A stretch of 64,000 nt of DNA from Actinoplanes xinjiangensis (GCF_003148685.1 NZ_QGGR01000003.1:580527-644526); one strand, 5' to 3'; positions 1 through 9,713 are shown, counted from the first letter of the stretch. A program made the numbers and translations. Notes: generated by a model not told the origin, from the sequence alone.

Positions 1-862
1 CGTCGAGCAGCACGATCCGGAACCGGCCCCGTTCGATCGCCCCGACCTGCGGATGGTCCCGGGCCACCAGCGCGGCACGGGCCATCTGGTCGCCGAAGTC
101 CATCGCTTCCAGGTCGAGTTTGCGCTGCTCGTAGAGGCGGACCAGGGGTAGCAGGGTGAGCCTGTTCTGCTGGCGGCGCAGCATCTCCGAGACGTCGGCG
201 TAGACCCGGCCGGGGAATTCCTGCACGTCGGCGAAGAACCGGCCCGTCCACGCGGCCAGATCGTCCGGGCCCACCAGGTGCTCGGCCATCTCCGCCGCGA
301 GCGCCAGCACGTCGTCGGTGACCGTGCCGGGCGCCCGGTTGAGCCCGGTCATCTCGCCCGTGTAGGTGCGGACCAGGGAATCGACGATCTGCCAGCGGGC
401 CGCCTCGGTCAGCAGGCGTGCCGACGGTTCGTACCCGGCACGCAGGCCGTGCTCGGTCACCACCCGGGCGGCGTACGCGTGGTAGGTGGAGATGGTCGGC
501 TCCCCGGCGAGCGCCTCGTCCCGGCCCAGACGGTGGCCCAGCTGCCCCAGCCGGGTGCGGACCCGGTGCGCCAGTTCCCCCGCCGCCTTCCGGGTGAAGG
601 TGAGCCCCAGGATCTCGCCCGGATGCGCGTAGCCGTTCGCGACCAGCCACAGCACCCGCGACGCCATCGTCTCCGTCTTGCCCGACCCGGCGCCCGCCAC
701 CACCAGCAGCGGCTCCACCGGCGCCGCGATGATCGCTTCCTGCTCGGACGTCGGCTCCGGCAGGCGCAGCAGCCGGGCCAGCTCACGCGGCGTGAAACGG
801 GGACCCGACCGGACCCGGCGGCGTGGCTGCGGGCCCTCGGTGAACAACGTCGGCTGTGTCAT
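1..862 (-). CDS. adnB: AdnB-like UvrD-family ATP-dependent helicase, N-terminal part (cut by window edge)
   Basis: Only the first 287 codons are in the window; the gene runs off the left edge. The N-terminus reads MTQPTLFTEGPQPRRR, then a textbook SF1A Walker A (AGAGSGKTE, about residues 57-65) and motif Ia (LTFTRKAAGEL). This is the UvrD/PcrA motor fold. Its start overlaps the stop of the upstream helicase by one base (TGATG), so the two are translationally coupled. A pair of adjacent UvrD-like motors, the first with a C-terminal nuclease, is the layout of mycobacterial AdnA-AdnB, which resects double-strand breaks; by family knowledge AdnB is the lead motor. The C-terminal nuclease expected here cannot be seen. 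Pairing and motifs are observed; the AdnB name is inferred. Confidence 0.8.
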   Translation of the reverse strand, partial: MTQPTLFTEGPQPRRRVRSGPRFTPRELARLLRLPEPTSEQEAIIAAPVEPLLVVAGAGSGKTETMASRVLWLVANGYAHPGEILGLTFTRKAAGELAHRVRTRLGQLGHRLGRDEALAGEPTISTYHAYAARVVTEHGLRAGYEPSARLLTEAARWQIVDSLVRTYTGEMTGLNRAPGTVTDDVLALAAEMAEHLVGPDDLAAWTGRFFADVQEFPGRVYADVSEMLRRQQNRLTLLPLVRLYEQRKLDLEAMDFGDQMARAALVARDHPQVGAIERGRFRIVLLD

Positions 863-3800
863 CAGTCCTGATCCGGTCCGTTCGGTTCCACGACCTGCCG
901 GCCCTTGCCGGAGATCGGGCAGCTGGTGCGTACCGGGCACACCCGGCACCGGCTGTTCGCCACCGCCGAGAACGTGGACGCGGCCATCGCCGCCGCGGTC
1001 CGGCGCACCATGCCGTCCGCCCAGCCCGGATCGACCGCCTCGGCCAACGGCACCTGCATCTGCTCGCGGGCGTCCTTACCCGGACCCAGCTGCACCAGCG
1101 CCGCCCCACCACTGTCCGAGCCGTAATCCGCGAACGCACCCGCGTCGATCGCCGCCTGGTAGCCGCCGAGCTGCGCGTTCTCCGCCACGTCGGATGCCGA
1201 CACGGCGGTCGTCTTCCCGGTCTTCAGGTCGATCACCACGAGCCGGCCGGCCTCGTCCACCTCCAGCCGGTCCACCCGGCCGGTCAGCTGGATCGGGTTC
1301 CGCTCGTCCTCCAACCGCACCGTGAACTCGTGCTCGATCGCCAGCAGCCGTCGCGGGTTCACCGCCAGCCAGCGCAGCAACTTGTCCACCATCGCCTGCG
1401 CACGATCCTGCTCCGGCCCGGCCAGCCACTGCGCGGCCAGCTCGATCGAATCGAACCGGGCCGACACGTACTCGACCAGTTTCTCCCGATCCGCGTTCGC
1501 GTCCTCCGCCAGCATCGCCGCGGCGTGCACCAGGTTGCCGATCCCCTGCGCCGGACCGGCCGGCGCCGCGCCACCATGCCGCTCCAGCAGCCAGCGCAGA
1601 CTGCAACGCAGCGCACTCTCCATCGACGACGGCGTCACCTTGACGGGCTCGCCCTCGTCGACCAGCGGCCGATCGTCGGACAGCGGCCGCAGCCCCCACC
1701 ACTCGTCCGGATGCGCTCCCGGCACCCCGGCGGCCGCGAGACGTGCGAGCTCAGCCGCCGCGGCGCGCCGCCGGCCGGGCGTCTCCACACTTCCCACCAC
1801 GACGGTACGCAACTCGGCCACCAGCGAGGCCAGGGTGAGGGCCCGGGGTGGCCGCCCCACCGGCAGCTCCGTTTCCCCGTCTCCCAGCTCGCCCTCCGCC
1901 GGACCGTCGCGCCGGGCCGCGCCGCCCTCGCCGCCCGCCGGCTCACGCTCACTGCCGTCCGGCTCAAGAACGCGGTCCACGGGTTCGTGGCCCTCGCCTG
2001 CCTGGCCGGCCCCATCAAGGGCAGCGACGTCGCCGGCAGAGCCGTCCGCGCTGGCAGCGGGGGCCCCGCCAGCGGATTCGCGCTCGTCGGAGGCCGAGTC
2101 ACCGCCCTCATCGAGGGTGAGTGCGCCACCACCGCCGGTGGGGTGGGTGGGCGCGTCCGGCGGGCCGGAGTCCCAGGGGTCCGGTGGTGGGGGGCCCGGC
2201 GGGAGTTCGCCGCCGGGGCCGCGGCGGGGGGTGGCCAGTTCGGTGAGGAAGCGGCTGGGCTGCTCCTCGCCGACCGAACCGCCGACGCTCGCCGACGCCA
2301 CCGCGGTGACCACCAGACGGCGGCGGGCCCGGGTGGTGGCCACGTAGAAGAGCCGCCGTTCCTCGTCCAGCAGGGCCGACGTCTCGCCGAGGATCGCCTC
2401 CGGGCCGGTCGCCGGGCGGCCGGCCAGGACGTCCACCAGGCGTTCCGAACCGAGGAGACTGCCACGCAGCCGCAGGTCCGGCCAGATGCCCTCCTGGACA
2501 CCGGCGAGGATCACCACGTCCCACTCCAGGCCCTTCGCCGCGTGGGCGGTGAGCAGCCGGACCGCCTCGCCGCGGTCGGCGCTCGGGGCGATCGAGTCGG
2601 CGGGCAACTCCTGGCCGAGAACGTGATCCAGGAAGACCGAGACACCGGCGCCGGGCAGCCGGTCCACGAAACGGGCCGCGGCGTCGAAGAGGACCACCAT
2701 CGCGTCCAGATCGCGGTCGGCGGCCTCGGACCGCCACTCCCGGGCACGGGCCGAGTCGCGCTGATCCGGCATCGGGGTGTTGCCGGTGCTCATCGCATAC
2801 CAGCGGTCGTGCAGTCCGCTCTCCCGCCAGACCGTCCAGAGGACCTGCTCAGCCGACGCTCCGGCCTCGGCCGCCGCCTCCCGGGCCACGGTCAGCAGAC
2901 GGGCGACGGTCTGTGCCGGACGCGCCCAGCGCCGCTCCACCAGGTCGAGCCCCGCCGGATCGCGGATCGCGTCGACCAGCAGTTCACCGGAGGGACGGCG
3001 GTCACCGGCGCTGATCGCCAGGGCCCGCAGGCCCTGCCGCAGCCGGCGCTCGGCCAGCGGATCGGCCCCACCGAGCGGGGAGTGCAGCAACGCGACGGCT
3101 GCCTCCTCGTTCAGTGCCGCCGGGTCGACCGCGCAGCGCAGCAACAGCAGGAACGGTGCGACAGCCGGTTGCAGGTGCAGCGGCAGATCCTCGGCGTGAA
3201 TGATCGTCGGCACCCCGGCGGCGGCCAGCGCCCGCTGCACCGACGGCTGCTGCAGCGTCGTCGACCGCATCAGCACCGCCATCCGTGACCACGGCACACC
3301 GTGCAGGAGGTGCGCTTCCCGCAGGGCGTGCGCGATGTAGGCCGTCTCGGCGGCCGTCGACCGGAACGTCCGGACCACAGCTCCCGGCACCGGCCCGAAA
3401 TCCACCCCACCGTCGGCAGCCTCCGGACCACCGACGGCCCCCCAACCACCGACAGCTCCGGCGCTCCCAGCCGCCTCCGGGCCGCCGACGGGTCCGGCGC
3501 TCCCAGCCGCCTCCGGGCCGCCGACGGGTCGGGCCCCTCTCACCGCGTCCGAACCACCGGCCGACGCGGAACCACCGGCATCGACAGCACTGTTCGCGGG
3601 GGCCTGGCCGAGGGCGGATGCAACCGGGGCCGGGTCTCCCGCGGGTGTGCTGGCTCCGGTGGGCGGCGGGACCATGAGGCGGTGCCCCATCGGGCCGCGC
3701 ATGCGGCGGGTCACCCGGCTGGTGGCGGTCAGCAACGGCGGGGCGGACCGGTAGTTGGTGTGCAGGACGACGGTTTCGGCGGGGGCGCCGGAGACCGACC

Positions 3801-4761
3801 GGAAACGGGGCGGGAAGGCGGGGACCACGGTCGGGTCGGCGCCGCGGAAACCGTAGATCGACGAGTCGGGATCGGCGAAGGCGACCAGGGCCTTTCCCCC
3901 GCCGGCGACCTGGGACAGCAGATCGACCTGGGCCGGGTCGGTCTCGGCCAGCTCGTCGACGTAGACGTGGGCCAGGCGGCGGCGCTCGGCCTCCAGCAGA
4001 TCCGGATCGTCGGCGAGCAGGCCGGACGCGGCCCGGACCAACTCGGCCGGGTCGTAGGCGGCCGAGCCCCGGGTGGTGACGTCGCGGAGGGCCAGCACCG
4101 CGACGTACTCGCGGAGGAAGCGGGCGGCGGCCGGCCAGTCGTCGCGGCCCAGGCGCTCGCCGAGGCGGGCCAGCTCGACCGGGCCGACGCCACGCTCGGC
4201 GGCACGCTGCATCAGGTCGCGCAGCTGCTGGGCGAACGCGCGGGTGGGCAGGGCCGGGCGCAGGGACTCCGGCCAGCCGATCTCGTCGGGGGCGTCGGGA
4301 TCGGCGACGACGGCCAGCAGCTCACGGATGATCAGGTCCTGCTCCGGGCCGGTGAGCAGACGTGGGGACGGCTCGCCACGCTCGGCGGCGGCCCGGCGGA
4401 GCAGACCGAACGCATACGCGTGGAAGGTCCGCACGAGAGGCTCGTGGACGATCCGGCCGGGGTCGTCGGCGATCCGGGCCTCGATGCGGTCGCGGAGTGC
4501 GGCGGCGCTGCGGCGGCCGAACGTGAGGATCAGGATGCGCTCCGGGTCGGTGCCCTCCGCGATCCGGGCGGCGACCGACTCGACCAGCACCGACGTCTTG
4601 CCGGTGCCGGGACCGCCGACGACCAGCAGCGGGCCGGAGGTGTGACCGGTGACCCGACGCTGGACCGGATCGGCCGGCAGCTCGGGCACCACCGGACGGG
4701 GGCGACGGACCAGGCGATAGGTGGGCCGGCGCACCGGGGGAAGGGAAACCGGCGTGCTCAC
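862..4761 (-). CDS. adnA: AdnA-like helicase-nuclease subunit
   Basis: The 1299-aa protein has a UvrD-like motor (Walker A GGPGTGKT at residues 49-56, VDELAE near 272) and a C-terminal PD-(D/E)XK nuclease with the DLKTGK motif near residue 1180, followed by Q/Y in QLGGYQ. Four cysteines (about 1053, then C1272, C1275, C1281) fit the iron-sulfur clasp of AddB/AdnA-type nucleases. It should work with the downstream helicase in end resection for recombination. It is about 200 aa longer than the mycobacterial protein (from memory) because of two Gly/Ala/Pro/Glu-rich insertions, near residues 370-450 and 855-960, outside the catalytic motifs. The start is GTG at 4761, in a 12-bp stem-loop. No ordinary Shine-Dalgarno is obvious. 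Confidence 0.85.
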   Translation of the reverse strand: MSTPVSLPPVRRPTYRLVRRPRPVVPELPADPVQRRVTGHTSGPLLVVGGPGTGKTSVLVESVAARIAEGTDPERILILTFGRRSAAALRDRIEARIADDPGRIVHEPLVRTFHAYAFGLLRRAAAERGEPSPRLLTGPEQDLIIRELLAVVADPDAPDEIGWPESLRPALPTRAFAQQLRDLMQRAAERGVGPVELARLGERLGRDDWPAAARFLREYVAVLALRDVTTRGSAAYDPAELVRAASGLLADDPDLLEAERRRLAHVYVDELAETDPAQVDLLSQVAGGGKALVAFADPDSSIYGFRGADPTVVPAFPPRFRSVSGAPAETVVLHTNYRSAPPLLTATSRVTRRMRGPMGHRLMVPPPTGASTPAGDPAPVASALGQAPANSAVDAGGSASAGGSDAVRGARPVGGPEAAGSAGPVGGPEAAGSAGAVGGWGAVGGPEAADGGVDFGPVPGAVVRTFRSTAAETAYIAHALREAHLLHGVPWSRMAVLMRSTTLQQPSVQRALAAAGVPTIIHAEDLPLHLQPAVAPFLLLLRCAVDPAALNEEAAVALLHSPLGGADPLAERRLRQGLRALAISAGDRRPSGELLVDAIRDPAGLDLVERRWARPAQTVARLLTVAREAAAEAGASAEQVLWTVWRESGLHDRWYAMSTGNTPMPDQRDSARAREWRSEAADRDLDAMVVLFDAAARFVDRLPGAGVSVFLDHVLGQELPADSIAPSADRGEAVRLLTAHAAKGLEWDVVILAGVQEGIWPDLRLRGSLLGSERLVDVLAGRPATGPEAILGETSALLDEERRLFYVATTRARRRLVVTAVASASVGGSVGEEQPSRFLTELATPRRGPGGELPPGPPPPDPWDSGPPDAPTHPTGGGGALTLDEGGDSASDERESAGGAPAASADGSAGDVAALDGAGQAGEGHEPVDRVLEPDGSEREPAGGEGGAARRDGPAEGELGDGETELPVGRPPRALTLASLVAELRTVVVGSVETPGRRRAAAAELARLAAAGVPGAHPDEWWGLRPLSDDRPLVDEGEPVKVTPSSMESALRCSLRWLLERHGGAAPAGPAQGIGNLVHAAAMLAEDANADREKLVEYVSARFDSIELAAQWLAGPEQDRAQAMVDKLLRWLAVNPRRLLAIEHEFTVRLEDERNPIQLTGRVDRLEVDEAGRLVVIDLKTGKTTAVSASDVAENAQLGGYQAAIDAGAFADYGSDSGGAALVQLGPGKDAREQMQVPLAEAVDPGWADGMVRRTAAAMAASTFSAVANSRCRVCPVRTSCPISGKGRQVVEPNGPDQD
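3457..3528 (-). repeat. 36-bp tandem repeat, two exact copies, inside adnA
   Basis: Two identical 36-bp units (3457-3492 and 3493-3528) encode PVGGPEAAGSAG twice. A degenerate third unit (AVGGWGAVGGPEAADG) follows in the protein. They form the first low-complexity insertion of the AdnA protein and keep the frame, so this looks like slippage-driven linker growth. Confidence 0.9.
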
Positions 4762-4784
4762 GGCATCTATGAGAGCACGCCGGT
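4748..4784 (-). promoter_or_regulatory. 12-bp perfect stem-loop over the adnA start codon
   Basis: Arms 4748-4759 and 4773-4784 are exact reverse complements (accggcgtgctc / gagcacgccggt) around a 13-base loop. The adnA GTG (4761-4759) lies at the loop/3'-arm junction of the transcript. It could hide the start codon in the mRNA or be a protein-binding dyad. The structure is observed; its function is inferred. Confidence 0.6.
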
Positions 4785-5068
4785 ATGACGTTATTCCGGG
4801 CCAGGAAGGGCGGGCGCTCCCGAATCACACCGAACGGCCGGTCCGAAGCCGCCACCCGGGCCCCCGGCAGTCCACCCTTCGAAGACACCGGGCCCGGCCC
4901 CGGCCGTCGTATGGACCGGGGAACCCGACGCGGAAGACGCGCCGGTTCGCGAGGCCGGGGAGACCGGTTCGCGGTTGGGGGTGGACGGCGGGGGCAGGCG
5001 CCCGGCCCGGGACGGGACGCGATGTGCCTCTTGCGTGCGGACGGGAGGAGTGGCCCGTACCGCAGAGG
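4762..5068. other. Intergenic region between adnA and the LOG pair
   Basis: This stretch of about 300 bp holds no gene I can support; open frames through it lack start signals and family resemblance. It contains the right arm of the adnA hairpin at its left end and a terminator-like hairpin at its right end. The adnA promoter must lie here, but I see no convincing -35/-10 pair. Confidence 0.6.
5036..5064 (-). terminator. Probable terminator of the LOG gene pair
   Basis: On the minus strand just after the stop of the second LOG gene, TGCGG(T)ACGGG pairs with CCCGTCCGCA. The stem is 10 bp with one bulged base and an 8-base loop. There is no U-tract, which is common for actinobacterial hairpin terminators. 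Confidence 0.5.
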
Positions 5069-5674
5069 TCAGTGACCGGCGGGACTCGCTGTACCGGAGG
5101 CGGCGCCGGACGGGCCGCTTCGCGGGCCGGCGGCGAGGGTCGCCTCGGTGAGGTCGACGGCTTCGGTGACCGTACGCGCGGTGTGGAGCATCTCCATCGC
5201 GGCGGGCCGGACGAATTTCTGGTCGACCAGGGTGCCGAGCCAGCGGGTCAGCCCGTCGTAGAAGCCGTCCGGGTCGAGCAGGATGATCGGTTTGCGGTGC
5301 ACGTCGAGGGTCGCCGTCGTCCAGACCTCGAAGAGTTCGTCGAGGGTGCCGAGCCCGCCGGGCAGGGTGATGAACGCGTCCGAGCGCTCGATCATCACGG
5401 TTTTCCGGTCGGCCATGTCGCCGGTGACGACCAGTTCGGCGGAGGCCTCGTCGGCGACCTCCAGGTCGACCAGGTACTGCGGGATGATGCCGAGGGTGTG
5501 GCCGCCGGCCGAGCGGGCGCCGTCGGTGACGGCGCCCATCATGCCGACCCGGCCGCCGCCGGAGACCAGGGTGTGCCCGCGTTCGGCGAGGGCGCGGCCG
5601 GTCTCCGCGGCGAGGTCGAGCCAGCGCTGCTCGAGGGTGGTGGAGGAGGCGCAGAAGACGCAGATCGCGGCCAC
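5069..5674 (-). CDS. LOG-family protein (TIGR00730 Rossmann fold), second copy
   Basis: The 201-aa protein carries the LOG signature PGGLGTLDE, an early SGGGRVGMMG nucleotide-binding loop and a conserved arginine in DRKTVMIERSDAF. LOG enzymes cleave the N-glycosidic bond of nucleoside 5'-monophosphates (cytokinin riboside monophosphates in the type members). The true bacterial substrate is usually unknown, and older databases call these proteins lysine decarboxylases in error. The GTG start at 5674 lies one base after the stop of the preceding LOG gene (TGACGTG), so the two form an operon. A longer frame upstream would overlap that gene and lacks family similarity. Confidence 0.85.
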   Translation of the reverse strand: MAAICVFCASSTTLEQRWLDLAAETGRALAERGHTLVSGGGRVGMMGAVTDGARSAGGHTLGIIPQYLVDLEVADEASAELVVTGDMADRKTVMIERSDAFITLPGGLGTLDELFEVWTTATLDVHRKPIILLDPDGFYDGLTRWLGTLVDQKFVRPAAMEMLHTARTVTEAVDLTEATLAAGPRSGPSGAASGTASPAGH

Positions 5675-5675
5675 G

Positions 5676-6437
<762 letters not shown>

Positions 6438-6443
6438 GCCACA

Positions 6444-6449
6444 AAGGTA
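6444..6449 (-). promoter_or_regulatory. -10 box of leaderless LOG operon transcript
   Basis: TACCTT on the minus strand ends 6 bases before the ATG at 6437. TTCACC 19 bases upstream is a weak -35 candidate. Confidence 0.4.
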
Positions 6450-6610
6450 GTGCGGACGGTCAGTACCCGGTGAATAACCGGCTGCGTTTCGGTAAGAGGA
6501 TTGCGACCCGCAGACCTTTTTGCCAGATTGAAGCAACCGACAGTAGCCCTGACGCGTCTGTACAGTTACCGACCTGGCATCACCGGGCTCCCCGCGAAGG
6601 AGCGACCACC

Positions 6611-6781
6611 GTGACGAATCGACACGAGCGCCTCAGGATGCAGCGCCGGATCCGCCTGGTGCTGGAGGAACGACGGGCCGCGTTCGCGGCCCGTGACACG
6701 GAACCGGCCGTGGATCCGGAAGCCACGATGGAGATCCCGCCGCCGCAGCGTGCGGTCGGCCGGGTCACCGTCCAGTACTAG
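6611..6781 (+). CDS. Small hypothetical protein, 56 aa
   Basis: The GTG start at 6611 is preceded by AAGGAG nine bases upstream. The protein is Arg/Glu-rich and probably helical in its first half (HERLRMQRRIRLVLEERRAA), with a proline-rich tail ending in VTVQY. I do not recognise a family. It converges with dapE and the two stop codons overlap in the tetramer CTAG at 6778-6781. A longer frame from 6470 is possible but has no ribosome binding site. Confidence 0.6.
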   Translation: MTNRHERLRMQRRIRLVLEERRAAFAARDTEPAVDPEATMEIPPPQRAVGRVTVQY

Positions 6782-7848
6782 GGCGCCAGCCACCGGTAGA
6801 GGGTGGCCGCCCCGTCGCGGATCTTGCCGATCTCGACGTGCTCGTCCGCCGCGTGCGCGAGCGACGGGTCGCCGGGACCGTAGTTGAGCGCCGGGATGCC
6901 CAGTGCCGCGAACCGGGCCACGTCGGTCCAGCCGAGTTTGGCGGCCGGCTCGATCCCGACGGCGGCGAGGAACTCCCGGGCCGGCGCCGCGTCGAGACCG
7001 GGCAGCGCACCCGGGGCCGAGTCGGTGACCTCGACGTCGAAGCCCTGGAAGACCTCCCGCAGGTGCTCGGCCGCCTGCGCCTCCGAACGGTCCGGCGCGA
7101 ACCGCAGGTTGACCCCGACGACACACTCGTCGGGCACCACGTTGCCGGCCACGCCGCCGCTGATCCGGACCGCGCTCAGGCCCTCCCGGTAGGTGCAGCC
7201 GTCGATGGTGACGGTCCGCGGGTGGTACGCCTCGAGCCGTCGCAGCACCTCACCGGCCCCGTGGATGGCGTTGACGCCGCGCCACGCCCGCGCGGTGTGC
7301 GCCCGCCGCCCCCGGGTCCGGACGTCGACCTGCATGGTGCCCTGGCAGCCGGCCTCGATCGCGCCGAACGTCGGTTCGAGCAGCACCGCGAAGTCGGCGC
7401 GCAGCCACTTGGGGTGCTCCTCGGCGACCAGGTTGAGCCCGTTGAACTCGGAGTCGATCTCCTCGGACTCGTAGAACAGGTAGGTCACGTCGTACTGCGG
7501 GTCGGGCAGGGTCACCGCCAGGTGCAGGGCGAGCGCGACGCCGCCTTTCATGTCCGCGGTCCCGCAGCCGTAGATCAGGTCGTCGACGACGGTGGACGGC
7601 AGGTTCCCGTTGACCGGGACGGTGTCGAGGTGACCGGCCAGGATCACCCGTTGTCCCCGGCCCAGTCTGGTCCGGGCCATCACCGTGTTGCCGAGGCGGC
7701 GCACGCTCAGGTGCCCGGCCTTCTGGAGGACGTCCTCGACGCAGTCGGCGATCGCCTTCTCGTCGCGGGAAACGGACTCGATGTCGACCAGGGCACGGGT
7801 CAGCACCACGGGATCGACCAGCACGTCCGGGGTAAGCGGGTTGGCCAT
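6778..7848 (-). CDS. dapE: Succinyl-diaminopimelate desuccinylase
   Basis: This 356-aa M20-family metallohydrolase removes succinate from N-succinyl-LL-diaminopimelate in the lysine/peptidoglycan pathway. Zinc ligands and catalytic residues are visible in order: AGHLDTVPVN (His, Asp), CGTADMKGG (bridging Asp), YESEEID (catalytic Glu pair), LEPT, and ADEHVEI near the C-terminus (His). The ATG at 7848 is preferred; the frame opens 13 codons earlier, but that extension is not typical of the family. The gene is divergent from dapD, so two consecutive pathway enzymes share one intergenic region. Confidence 0.92.
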   Translation of the reverse strand: MANPLTPDVLVDPVVLTRALVDIESVSRDEKAIADCVEDVLQKAGHLSVRRLGNTVMARTRLGRGQRVILAGHLDTVPVNGNLPSTVVDDLIYGCGTADMKGGVALALHLAVTLPDPQYDVTYLFYESEEIDSEFNGLNLVAEEHPKWLRADFAVLLEPTFGAIEAGCQGTMQVDVRTRGRRAHTARAWRGVNAIHGAGEVLRRLEAYHPRTVTIDGCTYREGLSAVRISGGVAGNVVPDECVVGVNLRFAPDRSEAQAAEHLREVFQGFDVEVTDSAPGALPGLDAAPAREFLAAVGIEPAAKLGWTDVARFAALGIPALNYGPGDPSLAHAADEHVEIGKIRDGAATLYRWLAP

Positions 7849-7902
7849 GAGCGCACCATACCGGGGCCCGACGAGCCCGCTGATCACTCATCGAGGGTCC
7901 GG

Positions 7903-7908
7903 TAGGGT
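7903..7908 (+). promoter_or_regulatory. -10 box of leaderless dapD transcript
   Basis: TAGGGT ends 7 bases before the GTG at 7916, the geometry of an actinobacterial leaderless start. Confidence 0.5.
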
Positions 7909-7915
7909 TCGGGTC

Positions 7916-8863
7916 GTGGAAACCGCGATCTCGACTTCGCCCGCCTGGGGCATCGGCCTCGCCACCGTCACCGCCGAGGGTCAGGTTCTCGATACCTGGT
8001 TCCCCGCGGGCCATCTGGGTCTGGGTGAGGAGCCGGCCGACGCGCCGGTGCTGCCGGCCGGCCTGACCGGCCCGAAGCTGCTGCCCGGCCTGAGCACCGT
8101 CGAGGTGCGGGTGCTGGTCAAGTCGCTTGCCGACCCGATCGGTGACGCGTCGGACGCCTACCTTCGGCTGCATCTGCTGTCGCACCGGCTGGTCCGGCCC
8201 AACGAGCTGAATCTGGACGGCATCTTCGGCAAGCTGGCCAACGTGGCCTGGACGTCGGCCGGCCCGGTGCCGCCGGAGCGGGTCGACGAGCTGCGTTTCC
8301 TGGAGCGTGCGGCGGGCCGTCAGCTGGCCGTCTACGGGGTCGACAAGTTCCCCCGCATGATCGACTACGTGGTGCCCGCGGGTGTCCGGATCGCCGACGC
8401 CGACCGGGTCCGTCTCGGCGCCCACCTGGCCTCCGGCACCACCGTGATGCACGAGGGTTTCGTCAACTTCAACGCCGGCACCCTCGGCACCTCGATGGTC
8501 GAGGGCCGGATCGTGCAGGGTGTGGTGGTCGGCGACGGTTCGGACATCGGCGGCGGCTCGTCGATCATGGGCACGCTGTCCGGCGGCGGCAAGGAGAAGG
8601 TGCGCATCGGTGAGCGCAGCCTGCTCGGCGCGAACGCGGGTGTCGGCATCTCGCTCGGCGACGACTGCGTGGTCGAAGCCGGCACCTACATCACGGCCGC
8701 CTCGAAGATCACCCTGCCCGACGGTCGTGTGGTGAAGGCCATCGAACTGTCCGGTGTGAACAATCTCCTGTTCTGGCGCAACTCGGTCTCCGGCGCGCTG
8801 GAGGCCCGGTCCCGCAAGGGCACCGGCATCGAGCTGAACAGCGCGCTGCACGCCAACGACTGA
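7916..8863 (+). CDS. dapD: Tetrahydrodipicolinate N-succinyltransferase
   Basis: The 315-aa protein makes N-succinyl-2-amino-6-oxopimelate, the step two enzymes before DapE. The C-terminal half is a left-handed beta-helix with hexapeptide repeats (GAHLASGTTVMHEG, VVVGDGSDIGGGSSIMG, LLGANAGVGISLGDDCVVE). Length and N-terminal domain match the actinobacterial DapD class rather than the enterobacterial one. The GTG at 7916 follows a -10 box by 7 bases. Its stop (8861-8863) abuts the stop of the convergent lysG. Confidence 0.93.
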   Translation: METAISTSPAWGIGLATVTAEGQVLDTWFPAGHLGLGEEPADAPVLPAGLTGPKLLPGLSTVEVRVLVKSLADPIGDASDAYLRLHLLSHRLVRPNELNLDGIFGKLANVAWTSAGPVPPERVDELRFLERAAGRQLAVYGVDKFPRMIDYVVPAGVRIADADRVRLGAHLASGTTVMHEGFVNFNAGTLGTSMVEGRIVQGVVVGDGSDIGGGSSIMGTLSGGGKEKVRIGERSLLGANAGVGISLGDDCVVEAGTYITAASKITLPDGRVVKAIELSGVNNLLFWRNSVSGALEARSRKGTGIELNSALHAND

Positions 8864-9679
8864 TCACGTCCGTAACGCCTGGGCGGCCGCCGTGCGAACG
8901 GCGGCCGTCAGTGTCTCCAGGGCCGTCGACGAGAGCCGCCAGCACTGCCAGTAGAGCGGGATGTCCAGGTGGCGGCCGGGGCGGATCTCCACGAGCCGTC
9001 CGGCCGCGAGATCGTCGGCCGCCTCGTGTTCGTAGAGCATGCCCCAGCCCAGGCCGCCCCGAAGTGCCCGGTTGAACGACGCGGTGGCCGGGATGTAGTG
9101 CACCGGCGGGTCGTAGCGGGCGGTCAGGAAGCGGTGCTGGATGCGGTCCTTGCGGTTGAAGGCGAGCAGGGGCGTGGTGTTCAGGTCGGTGATGTCAAGC
9201 TCCGGCGCGGCCACCGCCAGGTAGCGCATGACGCCCAGCCGCTCCACCCGGCAGCCCTGGACCGGCACGTGGTCGGCGGTCACGGCGGCCATCGCCGTGC
9301 CGGACCGCAGCAGGTCGGCAGTGTGGTCCTGGTCGTCGGTGTGCAGCTCGAACAGCACGCCCGGCACGGCGGTCAGCACCGGCGGGAACCAGCTGTCGAG
9401 TGAGTCGGCGTTGACGACCACCGAGAGGCGGGTGGCGTCGGCGCCGAGGACCTCCCGTTCCAGCAGCGCCACCTGGTTGGCGAAGCGGAGCAGCGCCTGG
9501 CCGGCGGTGGTGGCCGTGCACGGTCTGGCGCGGCGCACCAGCACCTGACCGACGGTCTGCTCGAGTGCTTTGATCCGCTGGCTGACCGCGGACGGTGTGA
9601 CGTGCAACGCACGGGCCGCCGCCTCGAAACTACCCTGCTCCACGACGGCCTGGAAGGTCGCCAACTGCACCTGGTCCAC
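8864..9679 (-). CDS. lysG: LysR-type regulator of lysine export (LysG/ArgP family)
   Basis: The 271-aa protein has an N-terminal winged helix-turn-helix (residues 2-60; FEAAARALHVTPSAVSQRIK) and a LysR effector domain. The N-terminus and its divergent position to lysE match LysG/ArgP, which senses lysine and arginine and activates the exporter gene. The 71-bp intergenic region holds a cluster of TTAG/CTAA half-sites. Given dapE and dapD next door, lysine is the likely effector, but this is inferred. Confidence 0.88.
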   Translation of the reverse strand: MDQVQLATFQAVVEQGSFEAAARALHVTPSAVSQRIKALEQTVGQVLVRRARPCTATTAGQALLRFANQVALLEREVLGADATRLSVVVNADSLDSWFPPVLTAVPGVLFELHTDDQDHTADLLRSGTAMAAVTADHVPVQGCRVERLGVMRYLAVAAPELDITDLNTTPLLAFNRKDRIQHRFLTARYDPPVHYIPATASFNRALRGGLGWGMLYEHEAADDLAAGRLVEIRPGRHLDIPLYWQCWRLSSTALETLTAAVRTAAAQALRT

Positions 9680-9680
9680 G

Positions 9681-9713
9681 TTAGCAAAACTAATCCATCG
9701 TCAGAATGATTAG
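9681..9713. promoter_or_regulatory. Candidate LysG operator between lysG and lysE
   Basis: Three half-sites are visible: TTAG at 9681-9684, CTAA at 9690-9693 and TTAG at 9710-9713. CTAATC (9690-9695) and GATTAG (9708-9713) form a perfect inverted repeat with a 12-base spacer. TTAG-CAAAA-CTAA forms a second, overlapping dyad. LysR proteins bind such multi-part sites. Confidence 0.55.

Noticed and set aside
856..3288. Long open frame of about 810 codons on the plus strand opposite adnA
   Set aside because: GC-rich antisense frame: Arg/Pro/His/Gln-rich composition, no motif, and the minus strand encodes a clear helicase-nuclease.
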